Of a stretch of DNA of 64,000 bases, positions 17,661-26,685 are shown in pieces. The notes under the pieces were generated by a model. It was not told the DNA's origin. It saw only the letters and a program-made list of their open reading frames with translations, and searched no databases. This stretch comes from Gemmobacter caeruleus (GTDB taxonomy: Bacteria; Pseudomonadota; Alphaproteobacteria; Rhodobacterales; Rhodobacteraceae). The stretch spans positions 176,615-240,614 of the forward strand of contig NZ_VKKX01000052.1 of the NCBI RefSeq assembly GCF_008271655.1, in the 5' to 3' direction. Both the position numbers and the translations under genes were made by a program. How positions within the stretch are numbered: the first letter of the stretch is position 1; every line of letters begins with the position of its first letter.

Positions 17661-17668
17661 AATATGTG

Positions 17669-18520
17669 TTACGTTTGGTCTTCCAGCCGCGCGACCTGCA
17701 CCGCGATGCCGCGCGTCTTCATCCGCTCGATCACCCGGGGCGGCGTCAGGTCATCGACGATCACCAGGTCGAATTCCTCCAGCGCGGCCATGGCATGCAG
17801 GGCGCGGCGTTCGAATTTCGTGTGATCGGCCAACAGGATGCGCCGCGCGGCGCTGTCGAACATGGCGCGTTTGGTATCGGCCATTTCGGGGCTTTGGTGA
17901 AACACCATGTCATCGGTGATCGCCGCCATGGACAGAAACACCAGATCGGCGCGCAGGCGGCGAATCTCGGCGGTGGTGACCGGGCCCATGAAGGCATTGC
18001 ACCAGTGATGGAACTGTCCGCCCAACCCCAGCAACGTCACATCGCGGATCGCGCGCAGCTCGGTCATCAGGGTCAGCGAATTGGTGATCGCGGTCAGCGG
18101 CACCCGCGCCGCCAGATGCGGCACCATCTGCAAGACCGTGGTGCTGTCGTCAAAGAACACCGCCTGGCCGGGTTCGATACAGGCGGCGGCCGCGGCGGCA
18201 ATGGCGCGTTTTTCGACCGACTGGCGCGAGGAGCGGTAAAGGTCGCTGGCCTCCACCAGCGAGGTGGGCGCGGCCGAAACGATGCCACGCGTCTTGCGGA
18301 TCAGCCCGCGCCCGACCAGTTCGTCCAGGTCGCGATGCGCGGTCATCAGGCTGATGCCAAAGCGTTCGGTCAGATCCTCGATCCGCATCGTGCCCTCGGC
18401 CATCACCGCCTCGGCCATCAATTGCCGCCGGGCGATCTGGCGGGCCTGACGGCTGTCGCTGGGCATCTGATCGGGGATCAGGCCGGGGGCGGGGTCATTG
18501 GGGCCGTGGAATTCAGTCAT
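17669..18520 (-). CDS. DeoR-family transcriptional regulator
   Basis: A 283-residue regulator with an unusually long N-terminal lead (MTEFHGPNDPAPGLIPDQMP, likely disordered). The DeoR helix-turn-helix follows (RQLMAEAVMAEGTMRIEDL, FGISLMTAHRDLDELV), then the DeoRC sugar-phosphate domain (FDDSTTVLQMVPHLAARVP, TAITNSLTLM). The start is supported by GGAGG eight nucleotides upstream. It lies downstream of the ABC importer genes on the same strand, separated by a strong stem-loop, and upstream of the FGGY kinase. It probably regulates the importer or kinase genes in response to a phosphorylated polyol. Confidence 0.88.
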   Translation of the reverse strand: MTEFHGPNDPAPGLIPDQMPSDSRQARQIARRQLMAEAVMAEGTMRIEDLTERFGISLMTAHRDLDELVGRGLIRKTRGIVSAAPTSLVEASDLYRSSRQSVEKRAIAAAAAACIEPGQAVFFDDSTTVLQMVPHLAARVPLTAITNSLTLMTELRAIRDVTLLGLGGQFHHWCNAFMGPVTTAEIRRLRADLVFLSMAAITDDMVFHQSPEMADTKRAMFDSAARRILLADHTKFERRALHAMAALEEFDLVIVDDLTPPRVIERMKTRGIAVQVARLEDQT

Positions 18521-18579
18521 GCGGGGTGCCTCCTGGCTGCGGGATAGCGGAAATCCCCTGAAAAGCAAGGAATGCAGAA

Positions 18580-18608
18580 CGGCGGCGCCGGGTGGAACGG
18601 CGCCGCCG
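18580..18608 (-). terminator. GC-rich stem-loop after the periplasmic binding protein gene
   Basis: Arms CGGCGGCGCCG (18580-18590) and CGGCGCCGCCG (18598-18608) pair perfectly around a 7-nt loop, 44 nt past the stop of the binding-protein gene on the minus strand. No T-run follows. Such hairpins after ABC binding-protein genes usually protect the abundant upstream mRNA or cause partial termination. Confidence 0.6.
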
Positions 18609-18651
18609 GGGAGAGACGGGGGCAGGCCAGGCCCACCCCCGGCGGGAGCGC

Positions 18652-19599
18652 TTATTCCGACAGCGTGAAGGCAGCGGTATACTTGTCCACGTTGTCCTTG
18701 GTGATCAGCAGGCAGTCGAACAGCTGCTTTTCGGTCGCGGCGCCGGTGGCGCCGGTCTTGATGAAGCTGTCAGCCTGTTTCACCGCCTCGGCCGAGAAGA
18801 CGGCGACGGGTTGCAGGACGGTATACTGCATCTCGCCGGCCTTCACCGCCTCGACCGCGTCGGGCGAGCCGTCAAAGCCGCCGACCTTGACCTGATCCAG
18901 CTTGCCCGCCTCTTTCAGCGCGGCAATCGCGCCAAGCGCCATCTCGTCATTGCCCGAGATCACGCCGACGATGTCGGGGTTGGCTTGCAGCAGCGACTGC
19001 ATCTTCTGATAGCCTTGGGTGCGGTCCCAGTTGGCCACTTCCTTGCCGGCCTTCACCAGATCCGGGTATTGGGTGATGACGGTCTCATAGCCGTTGGAGC
19101 GGGTCGCGGCGTTGTTGTCGGCGGGGTTGCCGAACAGCTCGACATAATTGCCCTTGTCGCCCACCATCGAGACCCATTGTTCGGCGCCAAGTGCGGCACC
19201 CTGGGCGTTGTTCGACACGAGCTGCGCCTTGGCCAGACCTTCCTGGTTGATCTCGGCATTGACGAGGAAGACCGGGATGCCGGCATCGACCGCCTTCTTG
19301 ACCGCCCCGATGGAGCCGTCGGCATTGGCCGGGTCCAGGATGATCGCGACCGACTTGTTGGTGATCGCGGTGTCGATCAGGGTGCTTTCGGCATTGGTGT
19401 CGCCCTTGTGGGCCGCGACATTGGCGGTATAGCCCAAGCTTTCGGCGGTGGCCTTGGCCACTTCGCCCTCGGTGAACCAGTAGGGGTTGGCCGGGTCGGT
19501 CACGATGATCGAGATCAGCCCTTCGGCCGAGGCGGCAAAGGTCATCAGCGGGGTGACGGCGACGGCAGCCATCAGCGCGCGGCGGGTCAGTTTCAGCAT
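18652..19599 (-). CDS. eryG: Sugar/polyol ABC transporter periplasmic binding protein (EryG-like)
   Basis: A 315-residue periplasmic protein of the ribose/galactose-binding type. The signal peptide is MLKLTRRALMAAVAVTPLMT with cleavage near ASA-EG. The mature part has the peripla_BP_4 pattern: ISIIVTDPANPYWFTEGE, AITNKSVAIILDPAN, GVISGNDEMALGAIAAL. It captures substrate for the permease and ATPase encoded just upstream. The order DUF2291, ATPase, permease, binding protein and its position opposite eryABC match the erythritol importer EryEFG of Rhizobium, so erythritol is the likely ligand. The symbol rests on context and needs binding data. Confidence 0.83.
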   Translation of the reverse strand: MLKLTRRALMAAVAVTPLMTFAASAEGLISIIVTDPANPYWFTEGEVAKATAESLGYTANVAAHKGDTNAESTLIDTAITNKSVAIILDPANADGSIGAVKKAVDAGIPVFLVNAEINQEGLAKAQLVSNNAQGAALGAEQWVSMVGDKGNYVELFGNPADNNAATRSNGYETVITQYPDLVKAGKEVANWDRTQGYQKMQSLLQANPDIVGVISGNDEMALGAIAALKEAGKLDQVKVGGFDGSPDAVEAVKAGEMQYTVLQPVAVFSAEAVKQADSFIKTGATGAATEKQLFDCLLITKDNVDKYTAAFTLSE

Positions 19600-19708
19600 G
19601 GTCTCACTCCCTTGGGTTGGTCTTCGGGTTCTGGATCGCCAGGATTGGCAGTCTTTCCGCGCGGGGCCGGTCCTCCCCGGTTCTCCCGCGCGGAGAAGGG
19701 CGGGGGCA

Positions 19709-20749
19709 TCAGGATTTGCGGGTTCCCTTGCCGTATTGGATGGAGTTCATCAGCACGGCCAGCACGATGACGGCGCCGGTGAAGACGGTCTGCCAGTAGG
19801 AAGACACGCCGATGATCACGAGCCCGTCCGACAGAAAGCCGATGACAAAGGCGCCCAGCATCGTGCCGCGCACCGTGCCGCGCCCGCCGGTCAGCGCCGC
19901 GCCCCCGATGACCACCGCCGCGATGGCGGTCAGTTCATAGGTGGTGCCGGCGGTCGGCCCGGCCGAGGTCAGCTGCGACGACAGCACCAGCCCCGCGACG
20001 GCCGACAGGATGCCCGACAGCGTATAGACGGTGATCTTGACCCGCTTGACCGGCACGCCCGACAGATCGGCGGCGCGTTCATTGCCACCCGAGGCATAGA
20101 GCCAGCGCCCGAAGGCCGACCGGCTGAGCATCAACCCCGCCAGGATCGCGATTCCGGAGAGCACCAGGACGGAGATCGGGATCCCGGCAAGGCGGTTGAA
20201 GCCCAGCCAGTCGAAGCCGGTATTCCCCAGTTCGGGGCGACCGGAAAGGTTGTTGTAGGTCAAGCCGTTGGTCATCAGCAGCGCAACGCCGCGCGCCACA
20301 TACATCACGCCCAGCGTGGCGACGAAGGCGGGCACCTTGAACCAGGCGATCAGCACCCCGTTCACCGCGCCGACCAGCGCACCCAGCGTGCAGGTCAGCA
20401 CCACCACCGCCCAGACCGGCGGATAGAGGATGACGCCAAGCGCGGGCAGTTCCACCCCCTGCATCAGCGCCCCCGCCACCACCCCCGACAGCGCGAGGAT
20501 GGAGCCGACCGACAGGTCGATCCCGCCATTCAGGATCACCAGCAGCATGCCCACGGCCAGAATGCCGTAGATCGCCACATGGCTGGCCATGATGAGAAAG
20601 TTCGACACCGTGAAATAGTTGGGCGACAGGAAGGAAAACACCGCGACAATCGCGATGAGCGCAAAGAAGGCGCGGCCTTCCAGCAGCAACCGGCCCAGGC
20701 TGAAGGCGGGCTTCGCGGCGGCCGAGCGGGCAAGGGTGGTATCCGACAT
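19709..20749 (-). CDS. eryF: ABC transporter permease, RbsC type (EryF-like)
   Basis: A 346-residue membrane protein with about nine to ten helices of the branched-chain/ribose permease family. Diagnostic stretches are FLSPNYFTVSNFLIMASHVA, INGGIDLSVGSILALSGVVAG, and the EAA-like cytoplasmic loop ASGGNERAADLSGVPV. It forms the channel of the importer with the ATPase at 20787 and receives substrate from the binding protein at 18652. Spacing to the ATPase gene is 37 nt. The 109-nt gap to the next gene contains a weak 6-bp inverted repeat (TTCTCC/GGAGAA, 19681-19697). Confidence 0.88.
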   Translation of the reverse strand: MSDTTLARSAAAKPAFSLGRLLLEGRAFFALIAIVAVFSFLSPNYFTVSNFLIMASHVAIYGILAVGMLLVILNGGIDLSVGSILALSGVVAGALMQGVELPALGVILYPPVWAVVVLTCTLGALVGAVNGVLIAWFKVPAFVATLGVMYVARGVALLMTNGLTYNNLSGRPELGNTGFDWLGFNRLAGIPISVLVLSGIAILAGLMLSRSAFGRWLYASGGNERAADLSGVPVKRVKITVYTLSGILSAVAGLVLSSQLTSAGPTAGTTYELTAIAAVVIGGAALTGGRGTVRGTMLGAFVIGFLSDGLVIIGVSSYWQTVFTGAVIVLAVLMNSIQYGKGTRKS

Positions 20750-20786
20750 GGGATGGCTCCGTATCTGGTCGCTTTAGGATCGGCCC

Positions 20787-22346
20787 TCAGGCCGCCACGG
20801 ACTCGCCCGAGGCGGCCATGATCTTTTCCTTGGAGACGGTTGAATCGAATTCGGCCGAGATGCGGCCCTTGTGCATGACGATGATCCGATGCGCGATCGA
20901 CAGGCATTCGCCCACCTCTGAGGTGGAATAGACCACCGCCAGACCGCGTTTCGCTTCTTCGGCCAGCAGCTTGAACACCTCGGCCTTGGCGCCGATGTCG
21001 ATCCCGCGCGAGGGTTCGTCCAGCATGATGACGCGGGGTTTGGTGGCCAGCATCTTGCCGATGACCACCTTTTGCTGGTTGCCCCCCGACAGCGATCCGA
21101 TCGCCGCCGCAGGGCCAGAGGTCTTGACCGTCACCTCGCGGATCGAGGCGTCGATCAGCGCGCGTTCGGCCTTCCTGCGGGTGAACAGCCCCCGGGTAAA
21201 GCTGGCGATGGAGGCAAGCGACAGGTTTTCCCCCACGCTCATGGTCTGCACAAGCCCGTCGCGCTGCCGGTCCTCGGGCACCAGCGCCAGGCCCCGCGCG
21301 ATGCGCTCGGCAATGGAGAGATGCGAGATCTCGCGCCCCTCCAGCACCACCTCGCCACCGCTGGCGCGCAGCCTGCCGGCCACGGTTTCCAGCAATTCGG
21401 TGCGCCCCGCGCCCATCAGCCCATAGATGCACACGACCTCGCCCGCGCGGATATCCAGCGACAGCCGGTCCACCACGTTGTAATCGGCGCCCTTGGGGTC
21501 GGGCACGGTCAGGTCGCGCACCGACAGCGCCACCGCGCCCAGGGCGTGACCTTCGGGCGGGCTGCCCAGGTCGTAATTTTCGCCCACCATGTTGCGCACG
21601 ATCCATTCCAGGTCGATTTCCGCCCGCGGTGCATAGGCGGTCATCGTGCCGTCGCGCAGCACCACCGCATGATCGGTGATCTGGAGCGCTTCTTCCAGGT
21701 GATGCGAAATATAGACGATGCTCACGCCCTTGGAGGTCAGGTCGCGGATCACCTTGAACAGCACCTCCACCTCGGTCGCGGACAGCGCGCTGGTCGGCTC
21801 GTCCATGATCAGGATGCGGCTGTCGACCGACAGGGCGCGCGCGATTTCCACGATCTGCTGCTGGCCCAGCCGCAGATCCTCCACCGGGGTCAGCGGGTCG
21901 ATCTCCTCCTCCAGCTCCGCCATCAGCTTGCGGCACTGGCGTTCCTCTTCGGCGAAATCGACGCCCGAGGCGCCCATGATCTCGCGCCCCATGAAGATGT
22001 TGTCGCGCACGCTCAGGTTCGGGGCGAGGCTCAGTTCCTGATGGATGATCGAGATGCCGCGATCGCGCGCCTCGGTCGAATTGCCAAAGCTGACGGGCAG
22101 GCCATCCAGCACGATCTCGCCCGATGTGGGCTGGATCACGCCCGACAGAATCTTCATCAGCGTCGATTTGCCGGCGCCGTTTTCGCCGAACAGGGTGGTG
22201 ACCTGGCCGCGATGGATGTCGAAATTCACGCCCTTGAGCGCGTGGACATTGCCGTAGGATTTCGCGACATTGCGCGCAGCCAGCACGACCTCGCCAAGGC
22301 GCGGGTCGGTCTGGGGGCGGGCGCCGCTTTGGAACTGCGCGCTCAT
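20787..22346 (-). CDS. eryE: Sugar ABC transporter ATPase, RbsA type with two nucleotide-binding domains (EryE-like)
   Basis: A 519-residue protein with two fused ABC domains. The first has Walker A GENGAGKST near residue 54, signature LRLGQQQIVEIARAL and Walker B ILIMDEPTSAL. The second has the degenerate Walker A normal for RbsA/MglA proteins (GLMGAGRTEL), signature LSGGNQQKVVIG and Walker B RVIMLDEPSRGID. ATP hydrolysis drives import with the permease at 19709. Its ATG overlaps the stop of the DUF2291 gene (ATGA), showing tight coupling. Confidence 0.9.
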   Translation of the reverse strand: MSAQFQSGARPQTDPRLGEVVLAARNVAKSYGNVHALKGVNFDIHRGQVTTLFGENGAGKSTLMKILSGVIQPTSGEIVLDGLPVSFGNSTEARDRGISIIHQELSLAPNLSVRDNIFMGREIMGASGVDFAEEERQCRKLMAELEEEIDPLTPVEDLRLGQQQIVEIARALSVDSRILIMDEPTSALSATEVEVLFKVIRDLTSKGVSIVYISHHLEEALQITDHAVVLRDGTMTAYAPRAEIDLEWIVRNMVGENYDLGSPPEGHALGAVALSVRDLTVPDPKGADYNVVDRLSLDIRAGEVVCIYGLMGAGRTELLETVAGRLRASGGEVVLEGREISHLSIAERIARGLALVPEDRQRDGLVQTMSVGENLSLASIASFTRGLFTRRKAERALIDASIREVTVKTSGPAAAIGSLSGGNQQKVVIGKMLATKPRVIMLDEPSRGIDIGAKAEVFKLLAEEAKRGLAVVYSTSEVGECLSIAHRIIVMHKGRISAEFDSTVSKEKIMAASGESVAA

Positions 22347-23008
22347 TTCACCACCACCTGAACCGGGGTGATCATCCAGTTCTTCGGATTGACCAGACGG
22401 AAGGCGCCGACCACCTCGATGGTCTTGCCGTGCAGGGCGGCGGCGTCGATCCCGTCCAGCACCGCGGCCTTCATGGCGCGGTTCAGGCCGGATCCGGCAT
22501 CCTGATATTCGATCTGGTTCTTGAACTGGCCAAAGGCGATGTCACCGGGCGCGTCGCGCAGGTCGGTGCCGTTGATCGCGGGGCCGGTCTGGACGCGGAC
22601 CTTGATCTCGGCCGGCAGGCCCTCGACCGTCAGGGCATAGACCCCGGCCTTGCCTTCACCCACAACGCCCGTCACCCGCACCGGCAGGATCGCGCCCGTG
22701 GTCGAGGCGGTGCCATAGGTCTTGGCGGCGGCGGCCTTGTCGGCCAGCACGGCGGGGGCCAGCGTCTGCGCCTCCACGGCCTTTTCCAGGATGAAGGCCT
22801 GCACGCGGGGGAATTCGCTGGTGCCAAAGCTGTCGGGCGAAAACGCCTGCTGGCGCACATCCGCCTCGGATCCGATGGGCACGATGGTCGTGTCGAGGGC
22901 AATGGCGGCCAGCACGGCCAGGCCGATGGCGCCGGCGATCACGCTGCCGCGCCGCGAGGCGGCCGGGGCGCGGGGGGCAGGGCTGGGCTGGGTGGTTTGC
23001 GCGGTCAT
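22343..23008 (-). CDS. DUF2291 lipoprotein-like/membrane-anchored protein of the polyol ABC operon
   Basis: A 221-residue protein with one N-terminal membrane segment (SVIAGAIGLAVLAAIALDTT) and a periplasmic domain containing the DUF2291 features GSEADVRQQAFSPDSFGTSE and GDIAFGQFKNQIEYQDAGSG. DUF2291 genes regularly accompany RbsA/RbsC-type polyol importers, including erythritol loci, but the function is unknown. It is the first gene of the minus-strand importer operon. The start MTAQTTQP is the first ATG close to the membrane segment; the open frame continues 48 codons upstream into sequence unlike the family. Confidence 0.75.
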   Translation of the reverse strand: MTAQTTQPSPAPRAPAASRRGSVIAGAIGLAVLAAIALDTTIVPIGSEADVRQQAFSPDSFGTSEFPRVQAFILEKAVEAQTLAPAVLADKAAAAKTYGTASTTGAILPVRVTGVVGEGKAGVYALTVEGLPAEIKVRVQTGPAINGTDLRDAPGDIAFGQFKNQIEYQDAGSGLNRAMKAAVLDGIDAAALHGKTIEVVGAFRLVNPKNWMITPVQVVVK

Positions 23009-23158
23009 GTCACGGCCTCGAACAGATGGTGGCGGGGATGGTGCGACCGCGATGGCGGCGCACGGCGCTTGGCATGGGGCGCAATCGTGGCATGGCAGTC
23101 CTCCCCCTCCAGTCGGTCCCGGCTCCTCTCCGGGGAATCGGCTGGTTTTCATGCTTAT

Positions 23159-23188
23159 GTGATATCTCTAAGTTATAATGCCCGTCAA
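23159..23188 (-). promoter_or_regulatory. Candidate promoter for the importer operon
   Basis: Reading the minus strand, TTGACG (23183-23188) is followed after 18 nt by TATCAC (23159-23164), a good match to sigma-70 elements in otherwise GC-rich DNA. It points at the DUF2291 start about 150 nt downstream. Position and composition only. Confidence 0.35.
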
Positions 23189-23307
23189 GTAAGATAAATC
23201 GTGCTGGGTGAGATTGAGGTGTCGGCGGGGGCTGCGGTGTGATTCCCGGGCGAAGGAATCGTCTTGGCTCTGGGGGTCTGCACGGCGCCGGGCCATGCTG
23301 CATTGCG

Positions 23308-23361
23308 GCAAATATTTTGCGGCAACATGCAGAAAATATTGCAGATATTTGCATATTTTGC
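23308..23361. promoter_or_regulatory. Cluster of A/T-rich GCAnATATTnTGC-like repeats, candidate EryD operator
   Basis: Four related short elements stand in a row between the divergent importer and ery operons: GCAAATATTTTGC (23308-23320), GCAGAAAATATTGC (23329-23342), GCAGATATTTGC (23341-23352) and GCATATTTTGC (23351-23361). The last three overlap. Each is a near-palindrome bounded by GC, in a stretch that is far richer in A/T than its surroundings. The SorC-family repressor EryD is the likely ligand by analogy with Brucella, where EryD controls eryABCD. Confidence 0.5.
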
Positions 23362-23491
23362 CCGCATGTATCGCTGCGATGCCGCATCGCGCCCGGGTCG
23401 AGAATCTTGCCGTATGGAGATGGGCTTCCAAGTCTTTTGCTTGGCCTGTCCTCAGTGTAGCTGAAATAAATTGCTATGTCCGTAAAAAAAT

Positions 23492-23521
23492 ACATTACAT
23501 ATGGTATGACTGTGTTATAAG
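23492..23521 (+). promoter_or_regulatory. Possible eryA promoter region
   Basis: An A/T-rich stretch ends with TATAAG (23516-23521), 61 nt before the eryA ATG, a plausible -10. No convincing -35 hexamer is seen at 16-18 nt; TACATT lies at 19 nt. Low certainty. Confidence 0.3.
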
Positions 23522-23581
23522 GAATCGCGCAGAGATCGCGGGCGGTGAGGGGCTGTCCGTGCGATCGGAGGGAGAGATTTC

Positions 23582-25165
23582 ATGACAGGCGGTGCGGGGG
23601 TGTCAGGGGATGTGCTGATCGGCATTGATGCCGGCACTTCGGTCATCAAGGCGGTGGCCTTTGATCTGGCGGGGCGCCAGATCGCGGCGGCGGCGGTGCC
23701 CAATCGTTATGTCACCGGCCCCGGCGGCGCGGTCACCCAATCGCTTGCGCAGACCTGGGCGGATTGCGCGGCGGCGCTGCGCGGGCTGGGCGAAAAGGTC
23801 GCGGGTCTTGCGGCGCGCACGGCGGCGGTGGCCGTCACCGCGCAGGGCGATGGCACCTGGCTGGTGGGGCAGGGCGACCGTCCCGTCGGCGATGCCTGGC
23901 TCTGGCTTGATGCGCGGGCCGCGCCCACCGTCGCGCGGCTGGCCGCGCAACCCGAAAACCGCGCCCGGTTCGAGGCGACGGGCACCGGCCTCAATACCTG
24001 TCAGCAAGGCAGCCAGCTGGCCCATATGGCGCGGCACCTGCCCGATTGTCTGACGGGCGCCGAGGTGGCGCTGCATTGCAAGGACTGGCTCTATCTCAAC
24101 CTCACCGGCATCCGGGCCACCGATCCGTCGGAAGCGAGCTTTACCTTCGGCAATTTCCGCAATCGCGCCTATGACGCGGCGGTGATCGACGCGCTGGGCC
24201 TGACCGCGCAGCGCCATCTGCTGCCCGAGATCGTCGAGGGCACCGAGATCACCCACCCGTTAAGCGCCGCCGCCGCGGCCCAGACCGGGCTGCGCGCCGG
24301 CACGCCGGTCAGCCTGGGCTATGTCGATATGGTGATGACGGCACTGGGCGCGGGGGTCTGGGGCGGGGCGGGCGATGTGGCCTGTTCCACCGTCGGCTCC
24401 ACCGGTGTTCACATGCGCGCGGTGCCCGCCGAGGCGGTGCATCTGAATGCCGAGGGCACGGGCTATGTGATCTGCCTGCCGGTGCCGGGCGTGGTCACGC
24501 AGGTCCAGACCAACATGGCGGCCACGCTGAACCTCGACTGGGTGCTGGCGGTCGGGGCCGATCTCTTGCGCGATTTCGGGCAGGAGGTCAGCCCGCGCGA
24601 CCTGATGCAGCGGCTGGAAGGCTGGCTGGCGCAAAGCGCGCCGGGGCAGATGCTCTATCACCCCTATATCTCCGAGGCGGGCGAGCGTGGCCCCTTTGTC
24701 AAGGCCGAGGCGCGCGCCGGTTTCGCCGGGCTGACCGCGACGCATCGCTTCCCCGATCTGGTGCGCGCCGTGGTCGAGGGGCTGGGCCATGCGATGCGCG
24801 ATTGCTACGCCGCCATGGGCGCCTTGCCCGGCGAATTGCGGCTGACCGGCGGGGCCGCGCGGTCAGCCGGGCTGCGCGGCATTCTGTCCGCCAGCGTGCA
24901 GGCGCCGGTGCGGGTGTCGGCGCGCGAAGAGGCCGGGGCGGCGGGTGCCGCCATGATGGCCGCCGTGGCGATCGGCGCCTATCCCGACATGCAATCCTGC
25001 GTGGCCGATTGGGTCACGCCGCTGCTGGGCACGGCCGAGCCGCCGGACCCCGATCTTGTCGCGGCCTATGACCGCGTCTTTCCCGCTTTTGTCGCCGCAA
25101 GGCACGGCCTCGTTCCCGCATGGGATGCGCTGGCCGCCGCGCGGCGCTTTGCTCAAGGAGCCTGA
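23582..25165 (+). CDS. eryA: Erythritol kinase
   Basis: A 527-residue FGGY-family kinase, close in length to Brucella EryA. It would phosphorylate erythritol to erythritol phosphate (D-erythritol 1-phosphate in current naming) with ATP in the cytoplasm. Visible features are LIGIDAGTSVIKAVAFDLAG at the start, AVTAQGDGTWLVGQG, CKDWLYLNLTGIRATDPSEA, and the ATP-site segment LRLTGGAARSAGLRGIL. It heads the plus-strand ery operon, with GGAGGGAGAG before its ATG and eryB following two bases after its stop. Assignment is strengthened by the almost Brucella-identical eryC two genes downstream. Confidence 0.92.
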   Translation: MTGGAGVSGDVLIGIDAGTSVIKAVAFDLAGRQIAAAAVPNRYVTGPGGAVTQSLAQTWADCAAALRGLGEKVAGLAARTAAVAVTAQGDGTWLVGQGDRPVGDAWLWLDARAAPTVARLAAQPENRARFEATGTGLNTCQQGSQLAHMARHLPDCLTGAEVALHCKDWLYLNLTGIRATDPSEASFTFGNFRNRAYDAAVIDALGLTAQRHLLPEIVEGTEITHPLSAAAAAQTGLRAGTPVSLGYVDMVMTALGAGVWGGAGDVACSTVGSTGVHMRAVPAEAVHLNAEGTGYVICLPVPGVVTQVQTNMAATLNLDWVLAVGADLLRDFGQEVSPRDLMQRLEGWLAQSAPGQMLYHPYISEAGERGPFVKAEARAGFAGLTATHRFPDLVRAVVEGLGHAMRDCYAAMGALPGELRLTGGAARSAGLRGILSASVQAPVRVSAREEAGAAGAAMMAAVAIGAYPDMQSCVADWVTPLLGTAEPPDPDLVAAYDRVFPAFVAARHGLVPAWDALAAARRFAQGA

Positions 25166-25166
25166 C

Positions 25167-26678
25167 ATGACCCAGACATCCGACATGGTCGATCTTTTCG
25201 TGATCGGCGGCGGTATCAACGGCGCCGGCGTCGCGCGCGATGCGGCGGGGCGCGGCCTGTCGGTCGTGCTGTGCGAAAAGGACGATCTGGCCGAGGGCAC
25301 CTCGTCGCGCTCGGGCAAGCTGGTGCATGGCGGGTTGCGCTATCTTGAATATTACGAATTCCGCCTGGTGCGCGAGGCGCTGATCGAACGCGAGGTGCTG
25401 CTGAAGGCCGCGCCGCATATCATCTGGCCGATGCGCTTTGTGCTGCCGCACAGCCCGCAGGACCGGCCCGCCTGGCTGGTGCGGCTGGGGCTGTTTCTCT
25501 ATGATCATCTGGGCGGTCGCAAGAAACTGCCGGGCACCCGCACGCTCGATCTGCGCCGCGACCCGGAGGGCGCGCCGATCCTCGATCAGTTCACCCGGGG
25601 CTTCGAATATTCCGATTGCTGGGTGGATGACGCGCGGCTGGTGGTGCTGAACGCGCTTGGCGCGGCGGAAAAGGGGGCCGAGGTGCTGACCCGTTCCCCC
25701 GCCATTGCCGCCCGCCGGGAAAATGGCGGCTGGACGGTGACGGTGCGCGACAATGCCACCGGCCAGACCCGCGACATCCGCGCCCGCTGCATCGTGAATT
25801 GCGCCGGCCCCTGGGTCAGCGACGTGATCGGCAATGTGGCCGGATCGAAGTCCACCCGCAATGTGCGGCTGGTCAAGGGCAGCCATATCATCGTGCCGAA
25901 ATGGTGGGCCGGGTCCAACGCCTATCTGGTGCAGAACCACGACAAGCGGGTGATCTTCATCAACCCCTATGAGGGCGACAAGGCGCTGATCGGCACGACC
26001 GATATCGGCTATGAGGGCCGGGCCGAGGATGTGGCGGCGGAGGAATCCGAGATCGACTATCTGCTGGCCGCCGTGAACCGCTATTTCAAGGAAAAGCTGC
26101 GCCGCTCGGACGTGCTGCACAGCTTTTCCGGCGTGCGGCCGCTGTTTGACGATGGCAAGGGCAACCCTTCGGCGGTGACGCGGGATTATGTCTTCGATCT
26201 GGATGAAACCGGGGGGGCGCCGCTTCTGAACGTGTTTGGCGGCAAGATCACCACCTATCGCGAACTGGCCGAACGCGGGCTGCACCGTCTGCGCCACATC
26301 TTTCCGCAGATGGGCGGCGACTGGACGCAGGACGCGCCCCTGCCGGGCGGCGAGATCGACAATGCCGATTACGAGAGCTTCGCCAACAGCCTGCGCGACA
26401 GCTACCCCTGGATGCCGCGCAAGCTGGTGCAGCATTATGGCCGTCTGTATGGCGCGCGAACCGGCGAAGTGGTGGGCGGGGCCAGATCGCTGGCGGATCT
26501 GGGCCGGCATTTCGGCGGTCAGCTTTACGAGGCCGAGGTGCGCTATCTGATCGCCCGGGAATGGGCGCGGACGCCCGAAGACATCCTGTGGCGCCGCACC
26601 AAGCATTACCTGCACCTGACCGAGGCCGAGCGCGCGGCCTTTGCCGACTGGTTCACTGCCGCCCGCCTTGCCGCCTGA
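25167..26678 (+). CDS. eryB: Erythritol-phosphate dehydrogenase (GlpD family)
   Basis: A 503-residue FAD enzyme. The FAD fold is seen as FVIGGGINGAGVARDAAGRG and the GlpD signature as GKLVHGGLRYLEYYEFRLV. It would oxidise erythritol phosphate to D-erythrulose 1-phosphate, passing electrons to the quinone pool at the membrane. The start MTQTSDMVDL has AAGGAG six nucleotides upstream and begins one base after the eryA stop; the longer frame upstream overlaps eryA. A second GlpD-like gene at 13670 is clearly less similar, so the two probably have different substrates. Confidence 0.92.
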   Translation: MTQTSDMVDLFVIGGGINGAGVARDAAGRGLSVVLCEKDDLAEGTSSRSGKLVHGGLRYLEYYEFRLVREALIEREVLLKAAPHIIWPMRFVLPHSPQDRPAWLVRLGLFLYDHLGGRKKLPGTRTLDLRRDPEGAPILDQFTRGFEYSDCWVDDARLVVLNALGAAEKGAEVLTRSPAIAARRENGGWTVTVRDNATGQTRDIRARCIVNCAGPWVSDVIGNVAGSKSTRNVRLVKGSHIIVPKWWAGSNAYLVQNHDKRVIFINPYEGDKALIGTTDIGYEGRAEDVAAEESEIDYLLAAVNRYFKEKLRRSDVLHSFSGVRPLFDDGKGNPSAVTRDYVFDLDETGGAPLLNVFGGKITTYRELAERGLHRLRHIFPQMGGDWTQDAPLPGGEIDNADYESFANSLRDSYPWMPRKLVQHYGRLYGARTGEVVGGARSLADLGRHFGGQLYEAEVRYLIAREWARTPEDILWRRTKHYLHLTEAERAAFADWFTAARLAA

Positions 26679-26685
26679 GGTTCAC

